Assembly (NCBI RefSeq): GCF_026151205.1
Contig: NC_087080.1
Span: forward strand, 17,275,337 to 17,339,336
From: Bolinopsis microptera
Lineage: Eukaryota; Ctenophora; Tentaculata; Lobata; Bolinopsidae
Length of the DNA: 64,000 bases
Direction of reading: 5' to 3'
Part shown: piece after piece, positions 11,201 to 23,200 of the stretch
Position numbering within the stretch: position 1 is the first letter of the stretch
Layout: the number at the start of each line of letters is the position of its first letter
Notes under the pieces: model-generated
What the model saw: the letters and a program-made list of their open reading frames with translations, nothing else
Databases searched by the model: none
What the model was told of the DNA's origin: nothing
Program-made: the position numbers and the translations under genes

Positions 11201-14200
11201 CCGTAAAATGGCACGGAACCATATAGTAAGATGTGTAAAACCTTTGCAAAGAGAAAGCATCGACTCGATGACCGCTCCATTTTGGTGCAGGTGTAATGCA
11301 GCGTGACTGTGCTGTCCTGTTATATTTCCTGCAACAAGTTTATCGGTATAAATTAATTAAAATTATTTTTCATGCTTTTATTTCTGAAGTTGTTTGTTTC
11401 TGAATATTTTTACCACACCCTTTAGAACCACTCTGACATATAATAGTCAATACCTGACACTTGTGTCTGTTGCTAACCATATGGGCGGTATACAAGCACA
11501 TTATTTAATTTCATTTCAAGTTCACGAATAATTTAAAGTGAAAAGTTTATTACTCATGACAAATGTTAATTTACCGAGTACAAAAGCGCATCGTACAAGA
11601 AGTTGAGGATCGTTAGTGTAGTTGTCAATAACTTTGAGGAGCAGATTGAGAAGATGCTTATTGTGAGATATAATGTTACACGTATCCGTAAACAGAGACA
11701 TCCTGGAGAGCAGTCTGCAGCTGTTCAGTAAAACCTGCAAAGTGCGGGGTTTAGCTAATCTCCGTACAATTTCCCATTATATATATAACAATTAATAATG
11801 AACCCTTAACAAAGTTACCCAATGAATTGTTGACATATAAACCAAATACTTGGAATGTTTGGGATACAGAAGAATTATAACATGTAGAAGTAAATTAGAT
11901 TTGGCCTGTAGTGTAAATTATGTTTCAATCATGTTTATGTGACGGTGACCGACAACTAGGAACCTTTCAATCCGGGCTCCCACAGGTATCACATCACACA
12001 TTGCCCAATCAGTGACGTATCATTTGTGATGTGATCCATATTCTAACCATCCGGCATCCTAACAGCCGGACAACCAAGAACCTGGGTAGGGTTCACATGA
12101 CAGTTTAGTAAGTAGCTGTGTATTATGAAGTATATTGAAAAGAGTTTGAGCTCTCGGTATGTGTTCACATTACGGACGGGAGCCGGGTCCGAAAGGGGCT
12201 GGTTCTCGTATTCAAGGATGTGAGCCGAGCATGCAATGAGAGTGATACGAGACGTACAATCATTATCTTTAAAAAATATTTGTTAATTAATGCTCAAATA
12301 TATACAGCTCAGCTGTGAAATCAGTGGATCTGAATGCTTTAAGTATCTCCAGAGGCTTGAGATATTTTGTAGAGTAAATTTTCAAATGCTTTTGTCCTCA
12401 ACGAAAAAAAGTTTCCCATCTGTAGATATCGCACATCAAATTTTTAGATTTGCCTGTAATTCTATCGACGATAGTATCGTAAATGAAATCTTTAAAGAAG
12501 GTTTTAGCAGAAATCGAGTGTGCGTCACGATATTTTCGACAATTTCCAACTAATCAGGCCATTGATTGAGTGAAGAAAGCATTGATAAAGTGCCGGGATC
12601 ACGTATCCGTCAGATATTAAAATGGTTTAGACATTTAATAAACATTAAACCCCAGGGGGGGGGGGGGGGGGGGGGGGCCAAAAGTCAGTTTACATACGTT
12701 GGCCTCAGTCACTGAGTGTCCGTTTGAGATAATTCTTAGAACCTAAGTGAATTATTTTATTTAAAGTTATTGCTGTAATCTTATATAATGTTTGAAAGTT
12801 TGAAAAAAAGGAGAGCAATTTCGAGTCTTACTAGTAATTACAGCTGTTAAACCTCAAACTTTAGCGCGCAATATCTCAGGAACACAAGGTCGGATTTTGA
12901 TGCAGCTATAAAAACTATGTAAAACTGAACAATATGTGTTTAACTGAATGAACAATAAAAAATCAGCGCATATAAACCCCAACCTCAGAATCATTGTAAT
13001 GATGCGTCATAGTGTACTGCAACTGTTCACAGACCCCCGTATCAGCTAGTAACTTCTCCGTCGCTGGAATGTCACATAAATTCCTAAATGCTCCTAAGAT
13101 CTGGATCAGCAGGCTGCTCTTCAATTCACCCTTCATTTCATTACTTGTGTTGCATGTAACAAGATGTCGTTCTAATACCTAAAAAAGAAATGATCTTTAA
13201 AATTTAAATGGATTAAAACGATTCAAAAGTCAAATTACAATGGTAATGTCTGACCCAATACAAGAGAGTGAGAATAATATTGAAACCACCATATTATAAT
13301 AAACAAAATATTAATATGATATTTAACAAAGAAATAATCTCCGCAAATCTTCAGAATGAGATTTAATTTTTTTATGAATTAAACTAACTCTTCTAAAAGT
13401 CAAATAACGGAGTATTTCTGAGTGGAGTTGGGTTAGAAACATATCAGTATGTCTGATTAACGTGGCCGTTATACAGTACAAGGAAAGAAATAGGAATATC
13501 ATCGCATGGGTATTGCAATCAAACGAACTACTATTCTCTAACTCCTAAAACTGTATGGCTGTACTGATGATGACAGATGAGCTGAGGGTGTTGTTGTCCA
13601 ATACAAAGCTACGGGCGAAGGTTAATGGAGTTTTTTCAGCTGGATTGTAAGTCTTTTCGGACTTCGGAGGCGTTGTACTTGTTTTTCGTTGAAAGCTTTA
13701 TTCGAGAAATGGAACCTTTTTGTCAATGAAGACAAAACCGACTTTACTCATGTCTTTAGCTACTACAGGTGAAGTGGAAAATTATTGTTGGGGAACGAAG
13801 TTACGAAGCATGGAGGAAAAGGTTTGGGTCCGTCGTGTGTGGCAAAGCTGATATTCAGCGTCGCATAAACTTGGGATATGCTGCTTTAAACAACTACAAG
13901 AAGGCGTGATAAACTGTCTCTAAACAAACGTGCAATGCTTTAAACTTTTAAACAACTACAAGAAGGCATGGAGTGATAAACTGTCTCTAAACAAACGTGC
14001 AATTCTTTAGTCAACTACAAGAAGGCATGGAGTGATAAACTGTCTCTAAACAAACGTGGAATGCTTTAGTCAACTACAAGAAGGCATGGAGTGATAAACT
14101 GTCTCTAAACAAACGTGCAATGCTTTAGTCAACTACAAGAAGGCATGGAGTGATAAACTGTCTCTAAACAAACGTGCAATGCTTTAGTCAACTACAAGAA

Positions 14201-17200
14201 GGCATGAAGTGGTAAACTGTCTCTAAACAAACGTGCAATGCTTTAGTCAACTACAAGAAGGCATGGAGTGATAAACTGTCTCTAAACAAACGTGCAATGC
14301 TTTAGTCAACTACAAGAAGGCATGGAGTGATAAACTGTCTCTAAACAAACGTGCAATGCTTTATTCAACTACAAGAAGGCATGGAGTGATAAACTGTCTC
14401 TAAACAAACGTGCAATGCTTTAGTCAACTACAAGAAGGCATGAAGTGGTAAACTGTCTCTAAACAAACGTGCAATGCTTTAGTCAACTACAAGAAGGCAT
14501 GAAGTGGTAAACTGTCTCTAAACAAACGTGCAATGCTTTAGTCAACTACAAGAAGGCATGGAGTGATAAACTGTCTCTAAACAAACGTGCAATGCTTTAG
14601 TCAACTACAAGAAGGCATGGAGTGATAAACTGTCTCTAAACAAACGTGCAATGCTTTAGTCAACTACAAGAAGGCATGAAGTGGTAAACTGTCTCTAAAC
14701 AAACGTGCAATGCTTTAGTCAACTACAAGAAGGCATGGAGTGATAAACTGTCTCTAAACAAACGTGCAATGCTTTAGTCAACTACAAGAAGGCATGGAGT
14801 GATAAACTGTCTCTAAACAAACGTGCAATGCTTTAGTCAACTACAAGAAGGCATGGAGTGATAAACTGTCTCTAAACAAACGTGCAATGCTTTAGTCAAC
14901 TACAAGAAGGCATGGAGTGATAAACTGTCTCTAAACAAACGTGCAATGCTTTAGTCAACTACAAGAAGGCATGGAGTGATAAACTGTCTCTAAACAAACG
15001 TGCAATGCTTTAGTCAACTACAAGAAGGCATGAAGTGGTAAACTGTCTCTAAACAAACGTGCAATGCTTTATTCAACTCATTCTCCAGTCCCTAAAATAT
15101 TCCTTCTAAAACTAGATGTTGTTCACTAACAAAAACTTGTATAAACGCTGCAACGCTGACCCATTGTCAAAAAAGTGGATAATGTCCATAGTCTGTGGAG
15201 AATGTTAGAACATGTTTTGCGGGGTCCTGGTGATGGACCAGCGTTTTCCTCCTTCGTTTTTACCCTAAATACACTGAACTTACCAGAAGAAGAGGAAGAC
15301 CCCAAAGCAATTTATTTTTGCTGATTGTGCATGATTTATGTAAACGAAATCTATTTATTAATAATATTTTTGATCTCTACTATCTCCGTAAATTAGCTTA
15401 TGAAGAGAGATATTGGCAAAAACTACATCGAGGCTTTGACATTTAGTTATTTGTTTTAGGGGAAGATGATACTTGGGCGTTGTTAAAAACTTTCATTTTA
15501 ATAACATAGTTACCTGAAGAACGCCATATTGCACGAGTATGTCACCGATAGTGTTATCAGTGTTAGCAGACAAGACCTTCAGCGCCCCAATACAATAAAC
15601 GAATGCGAGACCATTGTCCTCTATCTGAAAGGTTACTGTTTTATGGGTTGGGTGGGGCGAAAGTCAGTGTATATACACAATATAGTCTATATACCATTAG
15701 TACATTTAGTGCACTATGCCAAACCATGCGTTATCCGAAGAAACCCATGAGGACACAATTTTTAAAGTGACACTAAAATGACTTGAGTGCCATGACACTT
15801 TTGGCAGTGAAAGTGAAATGACTAGTAGTCTAGAAAGTGTGGCACAGAAATGCCTTCAATCTTAACTGCCCCTGTAAGGAAAATCCATCAGTTAGTTAAT
15901 ATTTCATAACATACATTATACATAGTACCAAGACAGTGTAAATTTTTAGCATTTTGGACTATAATGTTTAAAAAGTCCATAAAAAACTGAATTTTGCGAC
16001 TTTCCTACGTTTAAAATTCAGAATATATCTCATCCATCTTATTCAAAGATTGAAATACTGATATCTGGATATTATCCGGTTGGAAGAGACAAGGACAAAT
16101 GAAACAAGGAAGTTAGGAGTAAGGGCAAATTTTCGGCGTCAACGCCATCTTCAGGCTAAAATTGTTATAAATGTTAGTATATAATAAATGCTTCTATACT
16201 AGTTAAAATGCTAAATTAAAATTACACACACTGAATACAGGTTACATCAAATGGTATCATACATTACATTGAAAATAGTGATGTACACACGTTTTACACT
16301 CTGTCCAAGTACATAATATCTACTGAACAGCAGGGTCGTGTGCTATTTGTTTAAATTTGTCTTTGAATATGTTGTAAAAGAAATCCCTTAAGCTTCTCGC
16401 ACTCTTCTTTGTTATTGATACTAGGTTTAAATAAATTAATGTAGTAAGCTTCTGTCACTTTACGTTTAATGGTGCTATATAAGTTAATTTCTAAAATATC
16501 GAAGGAAATATCTGGTTCTATGTTATCGTGAAACTCTGAATAATGAGCAGCCAACGCATTATCAGGATAGGTTAAAGGCCTGTTGACTGCTCTTCGATGC
16601 TCTGAAAATCTATCGTGTGCTGTTCTACTCGTTTCCCCTATATATAGCTCTTGACATAATTTACACGTAACTTTGTATATGACACATTTTGGTTTGCAGT
16701 CGTGATTTGTTGTGATGAGTGGACATATGATACAGTTTGGTATGGTGCAGTGTGGTTTGTCGTGTGGTCGTGATGAACATAGGATCTCTGAGAGTTTCTT
16801 ACCTGGTGTGAATATGAATTTGACCGGTAAGTTGTGTGAGAGGGCAAATTGAGTGACTTCTTTGGAAAATGGCTCGTTGATGAATGGTAGAGTGCATGTT
16901 ACGTGGTCGGTATCTTGTATGTTTGACGATGAAGGGTTATGACGTGTTGTAGGTGAGAGAGGGTGAAGTCGTCCTGTTTTGTTTATACGTCGTGGGTCTT
17001 GGTAACCGTTGTTGACCAACAAGTTGTCTACTATCTTCATGGACTCTTCTTTATACTCTGGTGTTGATGAGCAAAAAGCAGCCGTTTTGTAGAAGTTCTT
17101 GATGGTTGCTACTTTAGTTCCCTCATTGTGGTGGCTGTTGGCGTGCAGTGTGATATTCTTTTTCTGCTTCTTTCTGTAGAATTTGTGGTGTAGTGTTCCC

Positions 17201-20200
17201 TGTTCGTCGATCTTTATCTGGGTGTCGAGGAATGGGGTGAAATCCTGACGGCTTTCCGGATAGTCAATTTCCCATTTGAGCAACTGGTCTGGGTCCTCGT
17301 TTGAGATGGACTCCACTATCCTCAGAGCTTCTTCTTTGGAGCTGGCTAGAGATGAGTAGGATGTGTAATTATGACAGCAAAACAGTAGACTTATTTAAAT
17401 CACATAATACCCAACTACCGACTATTTATTTAATACAGAAAACTCATAAATTTGATTGTGATGTCTTAGTTTCAGATGTAGATATTATTTCTAATTGTAA
17501 AATACGTCCAATTGTGTCTTGTATAAATTCCCCTTCTGAGAAGCTTGCTTGGATTGTTAAATCTATTCTATCTCCTCTGCTTAATCATGTTCCATCTCAC
17601 CTGAGCAATATACACACTCACCTAGAAGAGCTTCAAAACATGTCACATCAACAACTCTCAGGTCTCTCATTCTTCACAGCTGACGTCACAGCACTGTACA
17701 CAAACATCAACATCAGTGGCTGCATTCAAGACCTCATTACACTCACCGAAGAACATTGGGAAGACCTCGACACCTGGGGTCTAACACTCACGCACATCCA
17801 CAAGATCCTTGAATTCGTCTTCACCAACTCATACTTTACATATCACTCAAGACTCTACCTCCAGAAAATTGGTCTCTTCATGGGGTGCCAACCATCACCA
17901 ATAGGAGCGATAGTACGAGTATATATGTTCGAGAGAAGATCGATTTACACTGATTTACACGTCTCATTCTACCGGAGATACGTGGATGATGCCGGGAGTC
18001 TAGCCAGCTCCAAAGAAGAAGCTCTGAGGATAGTGGAGTCCATCTCAAACGAGGACCCAGACCAGTTGCTCAAATGGGAAATTGACTATCCGGAAAGCCG
18101 TCAGGATGTCACCCCATTCCTCGACACCCAGATAAAGATCGACGAACAGGGAACACTACACCACAAATTCTACAGAAAGAAGCAGAAAAAGAATATCACA
18201 CTGCACGCCAACAGCCACCACAATGAGGGAACTAAAGTAGCAACCATCAAGAACTTCTACAAAACGGCTGCTTTTTGCTCATCAACACCAGAGTATAAAG
18301 AAGAGTCCATGAAGATAGTAGACAACTTGTTGGTCAACAACGGTTACCAAGACCCACGACGTACTTACAAAACAGGACGACTTCACCCTCTCTCACCTAC
18401 AACACGTCATAACCCTTCATCGTCAAACATACAAGATACCGACCACGTAACATGCACTCTACCATTCATCAACGAGCCATTTTCCAAAGAAGTCACTCAA
18501 TTTGCCCTCTCACACAACTTACCGGTCAAATTCATATTCACACCAGGTAAGAAACTCTCAGAGATCCTATGTTCATCACGACCACACGACAAACCACACT
18601 GCACCATACCAAACTGTATCATATGTCCACTCATCACAACAAATCACGACTGCAAACCAAAATGTGTCATATACAAAGTTACGTGTAAATTATGTCAAGA
18701 GCTATATATAGGGGAAACGAGTAGAACAGCACACGATAGATTTTCAGAGCATCGAAGAGCAGTCAACAGGCCTTTAACCTATCCTGATAATGCGTTGGCT
18801 GCTCATTATTCAGAGTTTCACGATAACATAGAACCAGATATTTCCTTCGATATTTTAGAAATTAACTTATATAGCACCATTAAACGTAAAGTGACAGAAG
18901 CTTACTACATTAATTTATTTAAACCTAGTATCAATAACAAAGAAGAGTGCGAGAAGCTTAAGGGATTTCTTTTACAACATATTCAAAGACAAATTTAAAC
19001 AAATAGCACACGACCCTGCTGTTCAGTAGATATTATGTACTTGGACAGAGTGTAAAACGTGTGTACATCACTATTTTCAATGTAATGTATGATACCATTT
19101 GATGTAACCTGTATTCAGTGTGTGTAATTTTAATTTAGCATTTTAACTAGTATAGAAGCATTTATTATATACTAACATTTATAACAATTTTAGCCTGAAG
19201 ATGGCGTTGACGCCGAAAATTTGCCCTTACTCCTAACTTCCTTGTTTCATTTGTCCTTGTCTCTTCCAACCGGATAATATCCAGATATCAGTATTTCAAT
19301 CATGAGACTAATAAACAGCGAACTACTCCGTTATTTGATATTCAAAGATTATTTGGATTTTGGTCGGAATACTTAAACTGTGCCCAAAATGAGTAAAAAG
19401 TCATTGATTTGGTAAAATTTTGAAGGCCCATACTTTTGATCAGCTTATGAATGAACTGTAACAACTTCCAAGAAACGTTGGTCTGTAATTATGTTACCTA
19501 GGAAAAACCTATTGTGTGCCTGTATTCAGTAAAAATTCACTCAAAAAATTACGATTGAGTTTCTTTACATTGCAGTAGCTAGACAGCAACAAATTATAAC
19601 GTTTTTATATCATACTGTCGAGATTAAGTCTGCTCAAAAAAATATCAATGGTATGAACACACTGCTCCCTCACACCGCTCCCTCAAACTCTCAAACAATG
19701 TTCTCAACTAAAAAGAGTGCCATTTAACAGTAAAAATGACCATTTCCGTCGAATAAGTCACTTTTTACTGATTTTCAGGACACATATGCTGTTTAATTTG
19801 TCAGAATACAACTAAACTAAGATTTATATCTGCAACATAATCGATTCGGTGGTTAGATAAGATTTCAATAATGCTGATATTGACTTATAATAGTTGGTAA
19901 TTCCCAAGTTGGCTGATGTTGCAGGTTTTGTAGTATTACTAGTCCAACATTTAGGACATTGATCATTTTGGGAAACTTCCACCCTTGTGTCATGTGATCA
20001 ACCTCCGCGTCCGCCCTCGCGACTTCCGCCCTCGAGTCAAACCATTTAGGAAACTTCCGCCCTTGAGTCCTACGCCTTTGGGACTTCCGTCCTCGCGACC
20101 TCCGCCATCGCGATTTCCGCCCTCGCGACCGTTGGCTGCAGCAGTCACTACAGCTGATTAGTGGCACTCTAATATTTTTATCTCTTTTTGAGCCCTTTAT

Positions 20201-23200
20201 GTACATATTACTTTTCGAAATAGATGCTCAAACTAAGACTAACATACCATGGATCAAGAAATAAACAATTTTTGTCTTTTTACATCTTTCTATATGACTG
20301 ATATAGTGATATACTGAATTTGGGCACTCGGGACATGATTAAGTGTAAGCAATACAGAGTTCAAGCCTTCTTTTAACTGATTTTAACTGATCTTGAATCT
20401 AAAAGTCAATGAGGTGACTGAAAAAGAAAACTGAAATTTTAATACTTATTTGATCAATTTTTAAAATAAAATTCCAACCTAATTTAGCTCTTTCTAGTCC
20501 CCTGCTACACGGCATGTAAACAGGGATTGGCTAGTTAGAGGCGGTCCGTGTAGGCCTTACACTGTGCTTTCAGCAATACTCATAAGTATTTCCGTGGCTG
20601 TGGTTGCAATGCGCCTAGTCTACTGGAATGATTCTTCGGAATTTCGCTGGATTGTACAACTTTCGTCTTGGTAGATTCCAAACACAAGGAAATTTTCCTC
20701 TTGGTTGGTAATATACTCAATGATGGAAGTATAGTGTATTGGCTATGCCCCGCTTACTAGTTTAGCTCTTTCTAGTCCCCTGCTACACGGCATGTAAACA
20801 GGGATTGGCTAGTTAGAGGCGGTCCGTGTAGGCCTTACACTGTGCTTTCAGCAATACTCATATGTCTAGGTAAACTATAGGTAAAAATATAATATTAATC
20901 ATAAGCTAAAATGTACTAATCTTTGTATTCTAAATGGGGAAAAAGAAAAAACATTGTCAGTCAGTCGAGAAAATTGTCAGTCAGGCTATATGGCAGTCGT
21001 ATTCAGATATAGAAATGACTTTTTGCTGGATTCTGTCACCTACTGGAATTGCTAATGATGACTAAAATGCTGAAATATTTTTTAGCAAAATGTAACGAAA
21101 TTGATGAAATTAGTGATTTGGAGGTTAAAATGGTTTGCTGTTTTTGGCACAGCTGCTGAATATTTTCACTTCATCCTATGTAGTATGTACATTGTACAAA
21201 TGTATGGTTGCACTTTAAAAAGCATTATGACTTTTACTTCATTTTGTGCACTCTACTTTGAAAAAGGTAAAATCAGCAAAACAGTGTCACTTTTTTAAAA
21301 CGTGTCTATTACGAGAAGAAAATTTAAACTTTTTTTGTAAAGATTTTGCACTTGGTACTATGACCCAAAAATTGGAAAAAGTTACTGCATTATGTTTCCC
21401 GTTTGCAGTCTATGATTTTTCTAAGTGATTATGTTGACTGAAATCCAAGAGTTTTGTGTTCAAAACGTTCTAATACAGACTGAAATAACCAGAATTTACA
21501 AGTACAATGGAAGTAGATTTAAATAAGTTACAATTAAATACTAATTCTAGACCTAAGTCTTTTAAGGAGAACTAAGGAGAACTATTACTCTCAAACCCAA
21601 TTTTTTTTCGGGAGTCAGAACTTGCTTTCAAACCTTTGCATTGCTTTCCTTAATTAGAATACTGTTATCTGATTGTTTTCATCAATTTATTATATATTTT
21701 TGATATATTCTAACCGCAATCATCGAGTAAAGTGCACCTTTTGCTGATTGAGAACGTTTAACAAACTGTGAACAGTTTTCTCCTCTAAAAAGATGGCGTC
21801 ATTGTTTTCGCATCGTGTTAGCTTGAAGATTAACTTAGAAATACTAATCAAGTTCTTCTCGTACACTCCCAGGCACAACAGTAGTCTGAAATTACAAAGT
21901 TCCGAGGTTAAATTTGAACAAAATGGATGAATAAATTTTAGTATTTTTAACACGCTTCGAAAATAATAACACGTGACGTGTCTTTCTCAAATGACTTTCA
22001 GGGTTATGATACTTTCAGGGGGGTTAGGGTTTACCCCTGCTGTGATGTGATGGTACAAATTAATACAGCAAATGGAGAGATCAAGTTCTGGTTGTTTGGC
22101 CCCTTCACCTAAAGTGATATATTGACATAATTATAAATATTTTATCACCACGATTATCAACAACCCACAAATAATTCATTTTTAATTTCAAGAATTTTAT
22201 ATAAATGTAATAGATTTGTAGTAAAAATTCTAATAATGGCTCTACGGTTGAAATTGTGCTCGTTACCTGGAAATCTTTAGTAAAAGTCTACTATCTTTTT
22301 TATCAAGCAGGTTAATGAGACATTGGAACACTTTGACTTTGTATTGGTGAGGAAGAACAACTGATCCTGTGAGAAAACCTCCGCGCAACAAACACTCTGA
22401 CAGTTCCTCGACCTGTTGATACACTGTATACTATATACTTATACTATATTATACTGTATACTATACACTGTATACCATACACTGTATACTATACACTGTA
22501 TACTATATACTTATACACTGTATACTATACACTGTATACTATATACTTATACTATACACTGTATACTATATACTTTTACTATATACTGTATACTATACAC
22601 TGTATACTATAAACTGTATACTATACACTGTATACTATATACTTATACACTGTATACTATACACTGTATACTATACATTGTATAATATACACTGTATACT
22701 ATATACTTATACACTGTATACTATACACTGTGTACTATATACTTATACTATATTATACTGTATACTATACACTGTATACTATAAACTGTATACTATACAC
22801 TGTATACTATATACTTATACACTGTATACTATACACTGTATACTATACATTGTATAATATACACTGTATACTATATACTTATACACTGTATACTATACAC
22901 TGTATACTATATACTTATACTATATTATACTGTATACTATACACTGTATACCATACACTGTATACTATACACTGTATACTATATACTTATACACTGTATA
23001 CTATACACTGTATACTATATACTTATACTATACACTGTATACTATATACTTTTACTATATACTGTATACTATACACTGTATACTATAAACTGTATACTAT
23101 ACACTGTATACTATAAACTGTATACTATACACTGTATACTATATACTTATACACTGTATACTATACACTGTATACTATACATTGTATAATATACACTGTA

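Noticed and set aside
12290-12553. 87-residue plus frame in ARMC2 intron 7
   Set aside because: No recognisable family, no splice-flanked context; left as unassigned.
15529-15750. Plus-strand 73-residue frame
   Set aside because: Overlaps ARMC2 exon 6 on the other strand, which has matching splice sites and family pattern.
16638-16847. 69-residue minus frame (and its mirror at 18502-18711)
   Set aside because: Alternative frame inside the Penelope coding region.
17301-17360. First 20 residues of the plus-strand Penelope frame
   Set aside because: They are the antisense of the inverted copy, not part of the element's protein.
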